In this document: one piece after another, positions 19,474 through 31,873 of the stretch
How positions within the stretch are numbered: position 1 is the stretch's first letter
Layout of the letters: every line of letters begins with the position of its first letter
Source: Astragalus membranaceus
Taxonomy: Eukaryota > Streptophyta > Magnoliopsida > Fabales > Fabaceae
Direction: 5' to 3'
NCBI GenBank assembly: GCA_039519185.1
Contig: CM076850.1
Coordinates: forward strand, 91,819,471 to 91,883,470
DNA: 64,000 nucleotides
Program-made: the position numbers and the translations under genes
The notes under the pieces: model-generated
What the model was told of the DNA's origin: nothing
The model's input: only the letters and a program-made list of their open reading frames with translations
Databases searched by the model: none

Positions 19474-22400
19474 TCACTCCTCCTCCGATTTCTGATCCGC
19501 TCTACGAACCTTGGATTCGATGCAATCATCTTGTTCTTTCGTGGCTTCAACGATCCATCTCTGAAAACATCGCAAAATCGCTTCTCTGGTGCGACCGCGC
19601 TTCCGTTGTTTGGAAGAGCTTAGAGAAACGATTTTCTCACGGCGACATTTTTCGCATCGCTGACATTCAAGAGGAATTGGCTCGATTTCAGCAAGGTACT
19701 CTCGATATTTCATCCTATTTCACTAAATTGACAACACTTTGGGAAGAACTTGAGAATTTTCGCCCAACTCGTGACTGCACTTGCGCTATTCCGTGTTCTT
19801 GCGGTGCTGCAAGTGATCTTCGTAAGTTCAAGGAGCAGGACAAAGTTATCAAACTATTGAAGGGATTGAACGAACAATTCTCTCATGTCCGTTCTCAGAT
19901 TATGCTCATCACTCCTTTACCATCTCTGGATTCTGCTTTCTCCATGATTTTACAGCAGGAACGGCAATTTCATCACAACTCTGCAGCAACTGATTCAACG
20001 ATTGAGAATCAATCTTCTATCAATCACTTCGCCCAAACTTCTTCACGCAATTCCACCAACGGTGGACGTGGCAGAGGGCGCAATTCTTCTTCCGGAGGCC
20101 GTGGCAATCGTCTTTGTACTCACTGTGGTCGTACAAATCACACGATCGAGACTTGCTTTCTCAAACACGGTTTTCCACCTGGCTTTCCTCATCGCAAGCA
20201 AAGTCCTACTTCTACAACTAATTCTAATGCTGCTTCCGCAACAAACTCAGTTCAAGGTGTTGATACATCTAATTCAGCTTCCACCACTACTTCTGCAACA
20301 TCTTCCACAACTCCTGGTCCATCTATCAGTGTGATTCAAGAACAATTCCAACAAATTTTACAGCTACTCCAACAGTCAAGCTTGCCTTCCCCTCAACCAG
20401 CCTCTGTGAATTCCATTTTTGCCACAAATTCCTCTTCCAACACATCTGTTTCTCCCTCCAGCACTGGTATGTATAAACTAATTTGTACTGTAGATTCCAA
20501 TGGTAAGTACAATCACTTTTGGATCGTGGACACTGGTGCCACCGATCACATCACACACACATTTGCCAATTTTATCACTACTTACACAATTGCACCCAAA
20601 TCCATGACTATGCCGAATGGCACAACTGTCACTACAACCACTGCAGGCACTGTGCTATTGTTTGGCTCTCTTGTACTGCATAATGTCTATTATTTTCCCT
20701 CATTCCATGTCAACATTATATCTGTCACCACCCTTTTTGATTCCTTGTTGTATGATGTGCAATTGTTTCCTGACTGTTGCAAAATTATGCAGCAATTCCA
20801 CCCGAGGATGACTGGCTTTACAGCTAAGAGGATTGGCAAATTGTATGTGTTAGATACTTCATCATTGGCATCCCAACCTGGTTCATGCAATGCTGCTCTT
20901 TCCAACCATTTAGTTTCAAATACCAATAACCCTGCCAACATTTGGCATCACAGATTAGGACACTTATCTGTACCTATTCACAAATGTATTTCCAATCAAT
21001 TTCCTTTCATTACTTTTGATCCTTGTAATGCACCTTGTGATACATGTCATTATGCTAAGCAAAGAAAACTTTCTTTCCCTCATAGCAATACAAATTCTAC
21101 TGCTGTTTTTGATTTGCTTCATGCAGATATTTGGGGACCTTTTGCCACCCCTTCTATTTCTGGACATAAGTATTTTTTAACTCTTGTTGATGACTTTAGT
21201 CGATTTACTTGGACTATTTTCATGAAAAATAAGGCTGAAACCAGACAGCACCTTACAAACTTCCTTGCCTTTATAGAAACTCAATTCAATAAAACATTGA
21301 AATGCCTTCGAAGTGATAATGGACCTGAGTTTCTAATGACAAATTACTTTTTATCCAAAGGCATCATACACCAGAAAACTTGTGTTGAAACCCCTCAACA
21401 AAATGGAACAAAATGGAATTGTTGAGAGGAAACATCAACACATTCTCAATGTAGCCCGAGCCCTTACCTTTCAATCCAATCTTCCATCCAATTTTTGGCA
21501 TTTCTCTATTCAACAAGCCACTCACATCATAAATAGAATTCCCTCTCCTCTCCTCAAATACAAATCTCCCTTTGAACTTCTACACTCAAAACCTCCAGCT
21601 CTGCTACACTTGAAGGTTTTTGGTTGCCTTGCTTTCTCAACAACTTTACAGAATCACAGAACAAAGTTTGACCCTCGAGCAAGAAAGTCTGTCTTTCTTG
21701 GCTACCGAGAAGGTACCAAGGGATATCTTCTATATGACTTACACACACATGAGTTTTATGTGTCCAGAAATGTTGTGTTCCATGAAACAAATTTTCCTTT
21801 TTCAAAAATTCCAGACACCAACCAACCAATCACTCCAAATTCCCCCTTAACCCATGACTATCCTGATACATTAATTGACATACAACCCACTGTCCCCAGC
21901 ACAGAAATGCTAAATGAGCCAGCCACACCTTCATAATCACCTGATACACTCCCTGATACAACTAACACACCCCCACCAAACTCACCTTCCCCACCTCAAT
22001 TGCCTGTTGCTCCTAGAAAATCAACCAGAATCACTACTGCTCCTGCATATCTCAAGGACTTTCACTGCAATTTGCTATCCTCTACAGTGCCAAAGTCATC
22101 CTCAGGTAACAATCTTTATCCTCTGTCATCTGTTCTGTCTTATGACCAATGCAGTCCTAGCTACAAAAATTTTTGCCTAGCTGTTAGCTCTGTCACTGAA
22201 CCAAAAACTTACACACAAGCAAGCAAACTTGACTGCTGGACTGTAGCTATGAAAGCTGAATTGGATGCTCTTGCATCTACTAATACATGGACCATTGTTG
22301 ACTTACCCCAAGGAAAGCAACCAATTGGGTGTAAGTGGGTGTATAAAGTCAAGCATCATGCAGATGGTTCCATTGAAAGGTATAAGGCAAGATTGGTTGC

Positions 22401-23749
22401 CAAGGGTTATACTCAAATGGAAGGTGTTGACTATTTTGATACCTTTTCTCCAGTAGCAAAGCTGACTACTATTCGTACTGTTCTTTCTCTTGCTGCAATT
22501 AAGAATTGGCACTTAGAACAACTGGATGTCAACAATGCTTTCTTACATGGAGATCTACATGAGGAAGTCTACATGGATCTTCCTCCTGGCTTGACTGTTC
22601 CCAGTTCTAACTCAAGTATCAAAGTATGCAAGCTCAACAAGTCTCTCTATGGGCTTAAACAAGCCAGCAGACAATGGTACTCCAAACTCTCTGCTGCTCT
22701 TATTTCTCTTGGCTATTGTCACTCTACTGCAGACCACTCTCTTTTCACTAAGTCACACACTGACAAGTTCACTGCCCTTCTGGTTTATGTCGATGACATA
22801 ATGCTTACTGGTAATGATGCTTCTGAAATACAGCATGTCAAACAATTTCTTGATGCTAAATTTAGAATAAAAGACCTTGGTACTCTTAAATATTTCCTTG
22901 GCCTTGAAGTTGCTAGATCAAAGCAGGGCATTTTTCTCAACCAGAGGAAATATGCTCTGGAGCTACTTGAAGACAGTGGACTGCTTGCAACCAGGCCATG
23001 CACTACACCATATGATGCTTCTCTGAAACTTCATGATACAGATTCTCCTCCTCTTGAGGACATTTCATCATACAGAAGACTAGTTGGTCGATTATTATAC
23101 TTGACAACTACCAGACCTGACCTGGCTTTCATTGTGCAACAATTGAGTCAATATATCTCCAAACCATTACAAGTTCACCATACTGCTGCCTTGAGAGTTC
23201 TCAAGTACATCAAAGGAGCTCCAACTAAGGGTCTATTTTATTCTGCCACCACTGATTTGAAACTTAGTGGGTTTGCAGACTCTGATTGGGCAACTTGTCC
23301 ATCAACAAGGCGATCTATCTCTGGTTATTGTGTCTTCCTAGGATCATCTCTGTTATCATGGAAGTCTAAGAAACAATCCACTGTGTCAAGATCCAGTTCT
23401 GAAGCTGAGTATCGAGCTTTGGCAAGCCTAACATGTGAGTTACAATGGCTTCAGTACCTGTTTAGTGACTTACATGTCAAATTTGCAGACCCTGCATCTG
23501 TTTACTGTGACAACAAAAGTGCCATCCATCTTGCTCATAACCCAATCTTTCACGAAAGAACCAAACACATTGAAATTGATTGCCATGTAGTTCGTGAAAG
23601 GATCCAAAGTGGCTTAATTCATTTACTGCCAGTGCCCTCAGCATCTCAGTTAGCAGATGTCCTCACAAAGCCACTCTCATGTCCAGCATTCTCATCATTG
23701 GTTTCCAAGCTTGGTCTACTCAACATTCATAGTCCAGCTTGTGGGGGGC

Positions 23750-23954
23750 TAATACCTGATACAACTAATTCTAGTTAAATGTATAGTTAGCATTAACCAA
23801 TTCTGTTTGTTAACTTAATTAGAGTTAGTTAGATAGTTCAGTTTTTTGTTATTGAGTTGTATATAACAGAAACACTGTCACATTGACAGTTAGATGAATG
23901 AAATGATTCTTTCCATTCACAATGATCTCTCTTCTCTCGATTCAGATCTTAACA
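23750..23954 (+). repeat. 3' LTR of the first Copia element
   Basis: 205 bp, identical to the 5' LTR; followed by TSD TTAAG. Confidence 0.93.
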
Positions 23955-25600
23955 TTAAGAATAGGCTCTAAAACCATCTTTATCAACAATGGTTCATTGA
24001 CAGAGGTATCAAGTTGATGTAGCAAATAACACCACGTGTTTAAGCAGGATGACTGAACTGATATATCACATTTGCTAGGCATGATTCCAATCACTGGAGT
24101 CATTATAAGCTTTATGCTTTTGTAAAACCCATTTGCTTGGTCGTCAAAATTGCTTTTTCTGGAGAGAATTATCCTTAGCTAGTGTATTTTTCTCTGGAAC
24201 CGATTTTGGATGGTGAACAAGAGCATCAACAAGACCTTCCCATGCAACCTGCACAAAGGACACTTGAAAAGTCGCATAACTTTTAATCAATAATCAATCC
24301 TAACAACTAGTGAGTGCTCTATTCATTGGTCTTCAAATGTTAATTAAATTTTGTTAAGCCACTTCGCGTCATGTCACTTATAATATAATTAGATTTGCAT
24401 CCCACACATAACTCACTACTATGAATCATGGATGAGATAATGCAGTTACTCAAATACGGTACCTGTGTAGCAATCTGAACTTGAGGGTCAGGATCTGTAA
24501 ATGTGCGCTCAGGAATTTTCAGCATGTCATTAACTAAATGCCTATTCTTCAAAGCATGGGAATATGGGATCCAAGCATTCGAATAAACCATCCCCATGCT
24601 TGAATAGCTTGAATATTCTTCAAAGCTTGAATTTTAACTTCATATCTTTGACAATAGCCTGTTGAAAAAGCATACCAGAGAGCTTAGATCTATACCATAA
24701 CATGAACCTTACATATTAGTTATGACATGGCATGGCCATTGTATAAATTTGATTTGTTTTCCACTTTGCAAAAATGCATGCAGCGGGGTTAACAAGTATC
24801 CTCAGGATTACAAACTTACCTTGAAACAATATTTGTAACACCAAACAGCAATATTCCTAAGGCTTAAATAGCTACCATAAAATTATGCCATTCCACTATG
24901 AGGATTGGGTTATCTGTGAATATTGAACAAGGCATTTGGTACCTTGGAAAGATCCGATGAAGGAGGAATAACTGTAGAGCTGATCTTCGAAAGGCACCTT
25001 TCTGAGGAATCTTTCTCCCTCTTGTCTGAGCTTAGAAGTCTCCTGTATATTGGAGGAGCCCATAATCCATATATGAGATGAGCCTCTCATTTGCTCACTT
25101 AATTGACCAGATAGCTTCATTATAGCCTACCATCAAAAGGTTGAGAGGAGTATCAAAATAAATTTCTATACTTACAGATGAAATCCAAGAATAAACACAA
25201 GTAGGTCCAAACCAGCATAGCCAGTCAGGCATGTAAGAACACTCAAAAGTCAAAACCATTAATTACTAGAAAGTCAGGTCTGATTGACTTGGTTTTTAAA
25301 AACTGTTATTTATTTTATGAAAATTAACAAGTTTTTTAAAAAAAAATGAAAAAATTAAAAGGGAAATCATTGAAGTATTTCTTTATTTCTTAAGGATAGA
25401 AAATAGTACCTGGGTAGCTTAGCTTCAAACGTTGTGGACAAAGAACCCATTGGATTGTCTAGGGCATGAACAATTGCCCTTAACAGAGAATGGAGGTGAG
25501 TAACAAGAAATGGTGCACCTAAGTGTTGAATAGATAAGCACCATACCCCTAAATTAGAAGCAGACTGCAGCAACAGTAGTGAAAGTTAACGTAAATATAG
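23955..25600 (-). pseudogene. ARM-repeat protein resembling plant RIF1, upstream part (pseudogene)
   Basis: Read on the minus strand, exons give ASNLGVWCLSIQHLGAPFL ... GSLSTTFEAK (25410-25565), AIMKLSGQLSEQMRGSSHIW (about 24950-25110), ALKNIQAIQAWGWFIRMLGS then HALKNRHLVNDMLKIPERTF (about 24470-24650), VAWEGLVDALVHHPKSVPEK (about 24170-24250) and FYKSIKLIMTPVIGIMPSKC ... VLEPIL (23960-24130). It then joins KAIFQNGPDSK across the Copia insertion. Lesions: a 7-bp insertion (ATTATGG) after SSHIW, an 8-bp insertion (ATATTCCC) after GSH, and one extra A before the SNFDDQANG stretch. Each is out of frame. ARM/HEAT-like helices fit the RIF1 N-terminal domain; the name is from memory. Confidence 0.55.
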
Positions 25601-25659
25601 CACACGCCGCAACTAATAAACTCTAATACTAAGAAGGAAAATCTAACCAACCTTCAATT

Positions 25660-26600
25660 TTGTGAGACGGAAAATGGATTCTAGGGATTACTCCGGTAAA
25701 ATCCAGTTTCTAAAGCAGAAACTCTAATGATTAGAATGGAATTCGGAACATTAGAGAAAGTTTAGAGAGAACTAGAGAGTTTTTAGAGAGAAGATAATAT
25801 TTGTGAAATGTTATTGATTGATTGATTATCAAATGAGGCACTAGGCCAAGCTAAATACAACCATCAAGGGTAAAAGAGTAAATGACGACATAAAATAAAA
25901 TAAACTCATAAAACTAATTATTATATTCCTGTTACAATACTCCCCCTTTCAAACATCTTTGTCCTCAAGGATGAGTAATAACAAGTGCTATGCTTTGGAG
26001 GTAAAGTCTTCCATTTCAGCCAAAACCATTGGAGCAAGAGCACTTCCTTTGTAGGTCATCTTCCTGTGAAAAATAGCTACAAAAGAAAATTGGTCAAGAA
26101 CTAGCTGAGAGCGCTTCAGTGATGAGTGGGCAGCAACTAAGTGACCATAAATTCGTCCTCTGTCGATCATTTTTCTGTGAAAAATTGCCATTGAATCCTC
26201 ACATTTCAGATTTTGATGAATTGGCGTTGGAAAATAGTGGGCTGAAACCAAAATAGGTGCCATGCAAAATTTTAGTAAATCACCTAGATGAATTGTTGAT
26301 CCAATTCCTTCATAATATGCAGCAACATCAATGGGAAATGCAACAACCATAACAAAGCTAGTGATCTCATTTTGTTGTTCAAGGCACTTTGTTGTTACCA
26401 AGCTCATTCTACAACTTACTAGAGGAATGTGAATTCGACCTCGGTCAATCATTTTTCTGTGATAAACATCAACCACATAACAAGTTTAACATTCAAATGT
26501 AATCACAAAAAGAAAATCATGTTCGTGATTATGGAGGACAACTTTGAAAGCCAGCTCAAGTTGAAAGATAGAGGAGATCTCCTTGGTAAATGATGCGTGG
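25660..26600 (-). mobile_element. Ty3/gypsy remnant: polyprotein C-terminus and partial LTR
   Basis: On the minus strand, a frame at 26476-25988 contains FHRKMIDRGRI twice and FHRKMTYKG once, an internal duplication. It runs into LEDKDV-KGEY, resembling the LEDK...GG end of chromovirus integrases, then AAGGGGGAGTAT (polypurine tract) and TGTAACAGG, an LTR-like start at 25936. The rest to about 25660 (repeated CTCTCTAAA strings) looks like LTR. No second LTR or TSD identified. Confidence 0.5.
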
Positions 26601-26640
26601 TAGTAAAAATGTGGATAACAACCATACAATACCCAACTCT

Positions 26641-26880
26641 ATAATGAAAAAATTCAAAAAATAACTCAGTCTAAATATAGGATCAGTCTTAGGAATTAGG
26701 CAAAAAAATATTTTGAAGATAAAACTGAGTTTTTGTTAAATTATACAAAAAAAATTACTTTTTAAATTAGAATAAATCGTTTATTTTAAAATCAGAAAAT
26801 ATATTGCAAAATAATCGGTAATAATGTATTAGAAAAGTTTCATTTTTTTATTTTACTTTATTTTTTGGTAATACATTTTT
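26641..26880. repeat. Left long TIR of MULE-like copy A
   Basis: Begins ATAATGAAAAAATTC. Its reverse complement is found at 50901-51080, and, beyond the Helitron-2 site, at 39005-39052. A direct copy is at 51545-51790. Confidence 0.75.
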
Positions 26881-26899
26881 TTTTATTACTATCGAGCCA

Positions 26900-27883
26900 T
26901 GTTTATATACTTGGGCCAACAAATACATATAGTCCATCAAACAAACCTATTATTACTTCCAAAACCTATTTCTTCACAATAAAAAAGAATTTCATATTAC
27001 CTCTTTTGAGAAGCGGCACACCACATAGAATAGAACACACAAGCTCCATTCCGTTCCAAAGTAGCTGCTTTACCCCTTCTGTTTCATACTACACGGAAAT
27101 TTCTATAGCTTATCGGCAAAACTTTCTGCTTTTCATATTTCATTCAGATTTTTCTCTCTTTTTCCTCCCCCCTTCGTGTTTGAGAGGCTTTCGTCTTCCG
27201 ACTCCATCTCTCAACCCATCGTCTCTCTTCGCCGTAATGCTTTCAAAAGGCCAAAGTGAAGCCTTCAATCTGTCTCTGTTGACACATGCCACAAGGATTC
27301 CATCACCCTTCCTGGTGTTCTTTTAAATCATGTAAGTTCTCTACAATACCCTGTCTTCATTGTTGACGTTTCTTTGCTTGTGTATTTTAATCCGCATTCC
27401 TATTGTTAGTTTGCACTCAAGATGCTCGATGAAATGTCTACTTAAAAATTCTGCAAGCTACACTGTATCCGTTTTGAGCACTACTACTACTTATTCTCGG
27501 GCTCTTAATTTATTCACAATAAATTAATTTTGTTTATAAGAAAATTAATATTGATAGCGTTTGCTCGTAGAGTTTTTAATATGGCTCTTTGATCATGATA
27601 GCCCTATCAGTACAACAATGAGCTCATTTCTTTGTACAAAGTGCACTCCATACCTAAAGTGTAGATAATAAAGTTTACATAAGGTGACATTGAGTACTAC
27701 AACACAAAACAATAATTAAAAAATATAAACTTTTTAAACATTAATAGCGAAACTTTTTTTTGAAACTTACAATAATAATTAATTAAATATATTTTATAAT
27801 AACTAAACAAATTGTTCTTATTAGTTGTCATACTTATTTGAGAAACGTTGAGTTATGTGGTTTAAGAGCATCTCCAAGGCTGA
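26900..27883 (+). other. Captured gene 5' region inside MULE-like copy A
   Basis: Contains a C/T-rich 5' UTR-like stretch and a short frame (27004-27330) ending at AATCAT|GTAAG. The same segment is at 51905-52240 in copy B, about 97% alike. The encoded text (such as CHKDSITLPGVLLNH in one frame) is not a family I recognise. Confidence 0.4.
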
Positions 27884-27884
27884 T

Positions 27885-30162
27885 CTTATCTTAAAAGATA
27901 AATCCTGTGGTACTCTCCTGCTCAGCATGACATCATTCTCCGGCTGGATTTTTGGTGCCAAACTTCCGTGTTCCCGCCAAAGCCTCCGACCAGTGGGGCG
28001 CCGCCGTGTGTCCCACGCTGGCTTGCACCAATTGGCCCTCTTCTGCCAACCAACAAAGGAAATGGAGACAATCAGTGTTATTTTTCATTTAGCCACGTTC
28101 CTGTCAGCGAGAATTAAGAGCCCAAATCTTCATTCCTCACGGTTGACGTCATGGAATATCTGATTTCAGTTTCATTCAGCCACGTGTTTTCTTCATCCGT
28201 GTTCTCTCACTGTTTTTTTGACTTTCTTTTACTCTTTTCTCTGCTCAATTCCTTTACACTCTTCTTCTTTCACTCTATCAACATCAAACCCCACCACTCC
28301 TTCTTCCTTCCTCTCTCGCCATATCTCTTTCTTCTTCCCTTTCCACATTCTTCTTCTTCCTTCGCACACTGAAGGGTGCAGTTTGTCTAGGCACAATACA
28401 TCCCCCACCCTTCCTTTCTTTTTATCACTTTCTCTGTGACCTTCTCTTCACTCTCACTCTCACAAATTTTCCCCAAATTCCTGTTTTCCTTCTTCAAGTG
28501 CAAATCACTGCAAACTTAGCTTCCCTTCTTCCCACTCTCTCAGCTCTCCCATACTCACCGGCCTCCGAGGACCGGAAAACGCTAGCTTCCTCTTCCACTC
28601 CTCCTCGAAAGAAACCTCTAGTATGGAGCCACGTGTGGGAACCATTGCGTAGACAATGGCGAGGGTTCTGATGAGGTTGGTAGGAGTTTGAGGGATCCGC
28701 CATTGCATGAAGATTTTGAGGCCTCTTGGATTGGTGATGAACTCAGAGGCGTGACTCACTGAGTGGCGAGCGTAGACATCACATTGGGTAAGTCTTTCAC
28801 TCTCTCCTGGGCTTTTCTTTTGGGAGCATCTTCAATCAAACTTTCTTTCTTTCTTGCAGATATGGTTCACTATCTTCAGATTTCATTTTGCGGCCTCTCT
28901 TCTCTCCTACATCTCTGAACTTAATTTCAGCCCAAAGGTCTCAACTTTCATGAATCATGATAATCTTGAAATTATTGCACACTTTGCTTCTTTCTCTAAT
29001 GTTGAATTCGAGTTTACCCGATGATTCCTGGTCAAGGTATGTCTTTTTCCCTTTCAAGTTTCTATTTTTGTTTAATTTATTTTTGATGATTAAGGTTCAC
29101 GTTGTTCTATTCCCGTTGGATTTGTTTACTGTATTGTTGGATTTGTGTTTCATTAATTTTTTATGCATTTTGTTTGATGGTTTAATCTCATTTTGTTATT
29201 TTTAATGTACAAGGGACCTTATTTAACTGGTCTATTTGCTTATAGTAGCTGGTCTATCTGCTTAAATTGTATCTCTTAATGAGGTTGGACAATTTGGTTG
29301 TTACTGAAGAACTTCTATTCTTAGGGTACGCCATTTTTTCAGCTCAAGCTATATTTTTTTATTCATGCTACTTATACTATTTTTTGTAATAATTGGCAAT
29401 ATTTTGAAAAAAATTTCATTCAACCTATTGCAGATGTTATAAACATCATGGTTCCTTGATGCCTTTAAATATGCAATTGCAACCAATAAGATGTGCTAAA
29501 TTTAAGCAGCATGGACCTGATTACTTGGATCTCTCATTTGTTTAAAGGTACATTTTTTGTGTTGGTGTCTTCTACCATCGAAGTGTGTTTTTGTAGAGTT
29601 TTATGATGCCAATTTATTGGCTAGATATGATAGATAGCAACAACTGATATCATCTTGGTCCTGCTATTGGAAATAATGGACCATTTTATGAGACTGTGTT
29701 GTAATTTACAACTTGAAAGGGTTAACTTTGATGGGTTATATTAAATTACGTTATTTATTTTATGTTTTTGGTCTCAAGATAATTTACCTTCCTACTCTGA
29801 TTTGGTGTGTAAATTTGGACAATCTTAAAGCTTTTGAATAATGTTACATGGGTTACTTAGAAGCAGAGGTTTCAGGGCCAATTTTCTTTAAAGATTTACC
29901 TTTAATTGTTTTTTTTTTGTTATTCACTATTTGACCATAATTAATTCTTATTTGTGTTATTTGGTTTCAATCTCTAGCAGGTAATGGGGTTTTGGAAAAG
30001 GATTGTTGTCTTTGGGATATCATGTATTAAATCAATGTCGCAATAGTATGTTCTTCCTGCTTTTTCGTATTAAATTGTCTCTTTATGTTTGGGATGATGT
30101 ATGGTGTTGTCGAGCAGCTCTTAAAGTTCAATTTCCAATTATTTTCTTTTATGTGAATGCAG
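27885..30162. other. Helitron-1 left half: C/T-rich and AT-rich sequence, no recognisable gene
   Basis: 28170-28500 is a long pyrimidine-rich stretch like a 5' UTR. At 28500-28760 both strands are open over 200 bp with GC-rich, exon-like content, which I could not identify. A possible exon end lies at 28955-29037 (donor AAGGTATGT). The rest is intron-like AT-rich DNA leading into the bZIP exon. Confidence 0.4.
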
Positions 30163-30245
30163 AGAGATATTGTTGGACTTACTAACCAGAATAGCAAGTT
30201 GAAGTTTCACCTTCAATCAATGGAACAACAGGCAAAACTCTGAGG
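30163..30245 (+). pseudogene. Captured leucine-zipper exon of a group I bZIP (VIP1/RF2/PosF21-like)
   Basis: After an acceptor (GAATGCAG|) the exon reads RDIVGLTNQNSKLKFHLQSM and continues EQQAKL. This is the leucine-zipper segment of plant group I bZIP factors, where the family has RD(T/I)VGLTNQN. The next codon is TGA where the family has Arg (CGA to TGA, a C-to-T change). Only this exon is present, so it is a transduplicated fragment within Helitron-1. Confidence 0.75.
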
Positions 30246-31155
30246 TGGTATTTCTCTCAAACCTTCTCTCCATTTTATTTTTTGGTGGATGGACATTCAT
30301 TTTGGCTTTCTGGCTGAAAACTATCAGCCATAATCAATAGTTAATCCCTTATATACTTTTTGCCGCAAATGAACGAACTAATAGTTAATTCCTTACTTTT
30401 TGGACTCCAACTTTTTTGCTGTCACGGAATATGCTGAACTTATGCATGAGTTTATAATTGCATTCAAGAAAATTTATAGCGACACATGATACTGATATGA
30501 TACTAAATTTGATATGATACTGATATTCTACTTTCATACTGATATGATACTGATATGCTGATTTATGTGGAAATGGAATTGGTTTTCAGGATTGTGTTGC
30601 TAAGACATAATGAACATTTGTTATATATTCTGCTTTGATCTGTGCTAGATGATGGCATTTGAGTTTGGGGGGATGTTTCCAAAAATGAGTGACCTTAGTC
30701 AAATGGAATTGTTGACAACAATTTCTAGATGGGGGCTTTCAACAATATAATATGTGATTGTTGGTACTTGGTTCAACTTCTTTTAGACATCTATCCTAAC
30801 GAGGGAGTATGTTCCAAAACTGACGAAGGTCATCTATATAATTCTTAGTGACCTTAGTCAAATGAAATTGTTGATAACAATTTTTAGAATTAGATGGTCA
30901 CTTTTCTGCTGCATGGAAGCTGATCTTTGGTTCATGTTCCCTTTGTTGAAATATTTGGATAAATGTTAATGTCAACTATATCCTTTCACGTATTGTCAAT
31001 GGCCATTTACTGGTAATTTCCTCCATTATCGTAATTTCTCTTAATTTTCAATTCCTTTTTTTGTGTGGGTGATTTGAAAAGAACAAAAAAAAACTCCTTT
31101 TGTCTTCTAAAAAAACAAAGGAGGAAATTTCCATCTGGGTTTTGGAGTTACTATT
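30246..31155. other. Helitron-1 interior, intron-like, no gene seen
   Basis: AT-rich. Contains a short ACTGATATGATACTGATATG tandem motif at about 30488-30560. Nothing else recognised. Confidence 0.5.
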
Positions 31156-31160
31156 ACTAT

Positions 31161-31840
31161 TGTTGATTATGTGGCAACTCATTAGTGTGACTAAGCTTCA
31201 TCAAATCCTACGTGGCAAGGCTCTTTTTCAAGTGAAGATTTGAAGACTGTTTTTGGCGGGAAAGTTAGTTATCTTAGGTTAGCTAGTGAACAAACTTGTA
31301 ACTTGACTGTAACTACATATAAATAATGCCATTAGCTAGGATCAGATCAATAGGATCATTTCTGGGCTTGAGTGGAGTGAAAGACACAGGGATTTGTGGG
31401 CAAAGGGAGTGAGGGGGAAACACTTTGGGTCACCATTGTTGTAATCTTCAAAACTCTTGAAAGAATCAATGAAAATGGATCAATACGGTTTGTATGATCC
31501 CGCAGATGTAAGTATCCAATCTGGATGCTGAACTGCGTCAACATTTCTTGGTGTTTGTGTTTCAATTCGAGCAATTTCGTTATTCCCAAATTCTAGGGTT
31601 TAATTGTGCGTTTTCTTAATCAGTGTCAATTAATCAAATTCGCATTCAATTTACATTCGATATTGGCTCAGATTCTTGTTGCGCATCCTGTACTTCAAGA
31701 TCAAATCGTTTTCATTCGTTGTATCCGTCAAGAACTGTCTCTGGTGCAAATCGGATTTTGCTGCTATATCAGTTCACTTACTGATATAGTGTACTGTTCC
31801 ATTGCTTTGCAATTAAAGAATAAGGGTTCTTTTCTCAACA
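31161..31840 (+). repeat. 5' LTR of the young Copia
   Basis: 680 bp; contains TATATAAATAATGCC at about 31317-31331, a plausible TATA region for the transcript. Confidence 0.95.
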
Positions 31841-31873
31841 ACTGGTATCAGTAGCTTCGTTGAGGTTGCATTA

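Larger units (their letters stand above)
17879..23778 (+). pseudogene. Copia gag-pol polyprotein, disrupted by a CACTA insertion, a 10-bp duplication and a stop
   Basis: The start is ATG at 17879 (MANSYADFATNPSN). Gag continues after the insertion at 19477 (...GTL-TPPPISDPLYEPWIRC). Then come a CCHC knuckle (CTHCGRTNHTIETC, about 20117), protease IVDTGATDHIT (about 20524), GAG_pre-integrase WHHRLGHLS, integrase core (LHADIWGPF ... RSDNGPEF), RT with YVDDIMLTGND (about 22786) and RNase H ending CDNKSAIHLAHN. Three breaks: the 1408-bp CACTA element; a 10-bp tandem duplication (ACAAAATGGA) at about 21401-21420 that shifts the frame just after the integrase motif TPQQNG; and TAA at 21934-21936 in the linker before RT. 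The final stop lies inside the 3' LTR. It cannot encode its own machinery. Confidence 0.9.
17550..23954 (+). mobile_element. Copia LTR retrotransposon with non-canonical TA...CA LTRs, 5-bp TSD TTAAG
   Basis: 205-bp LTRs at 17550-17754 and 23750-23954 are identical by eye. Flanking TTAAG occurs at 17545-17549 and 23955-23959. The LTR starts TAATACCTGATA, directly after the PPT GTGGGGGGC, and ends CTTAACA, giving TA...CA instead of TG...CA. The primer-binding site TGGTATCAGATGG abuts the 5' LTR, as for initiator tRNA-Met. It inserted into the RIF1-like pseudogene and later received a CACTA insertion in gag. Confidence 0.93.

Noticed and set aside
19474..19713. 79-codon minus-strand frame
   Set aside because: Antisense shadow of Copia gag.
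31356..31589. 77-codon minus-strand frame, repeated at 36136
   Set aside because: Lies in the LTRs of the young Copia element; identical because LTRs are identical.
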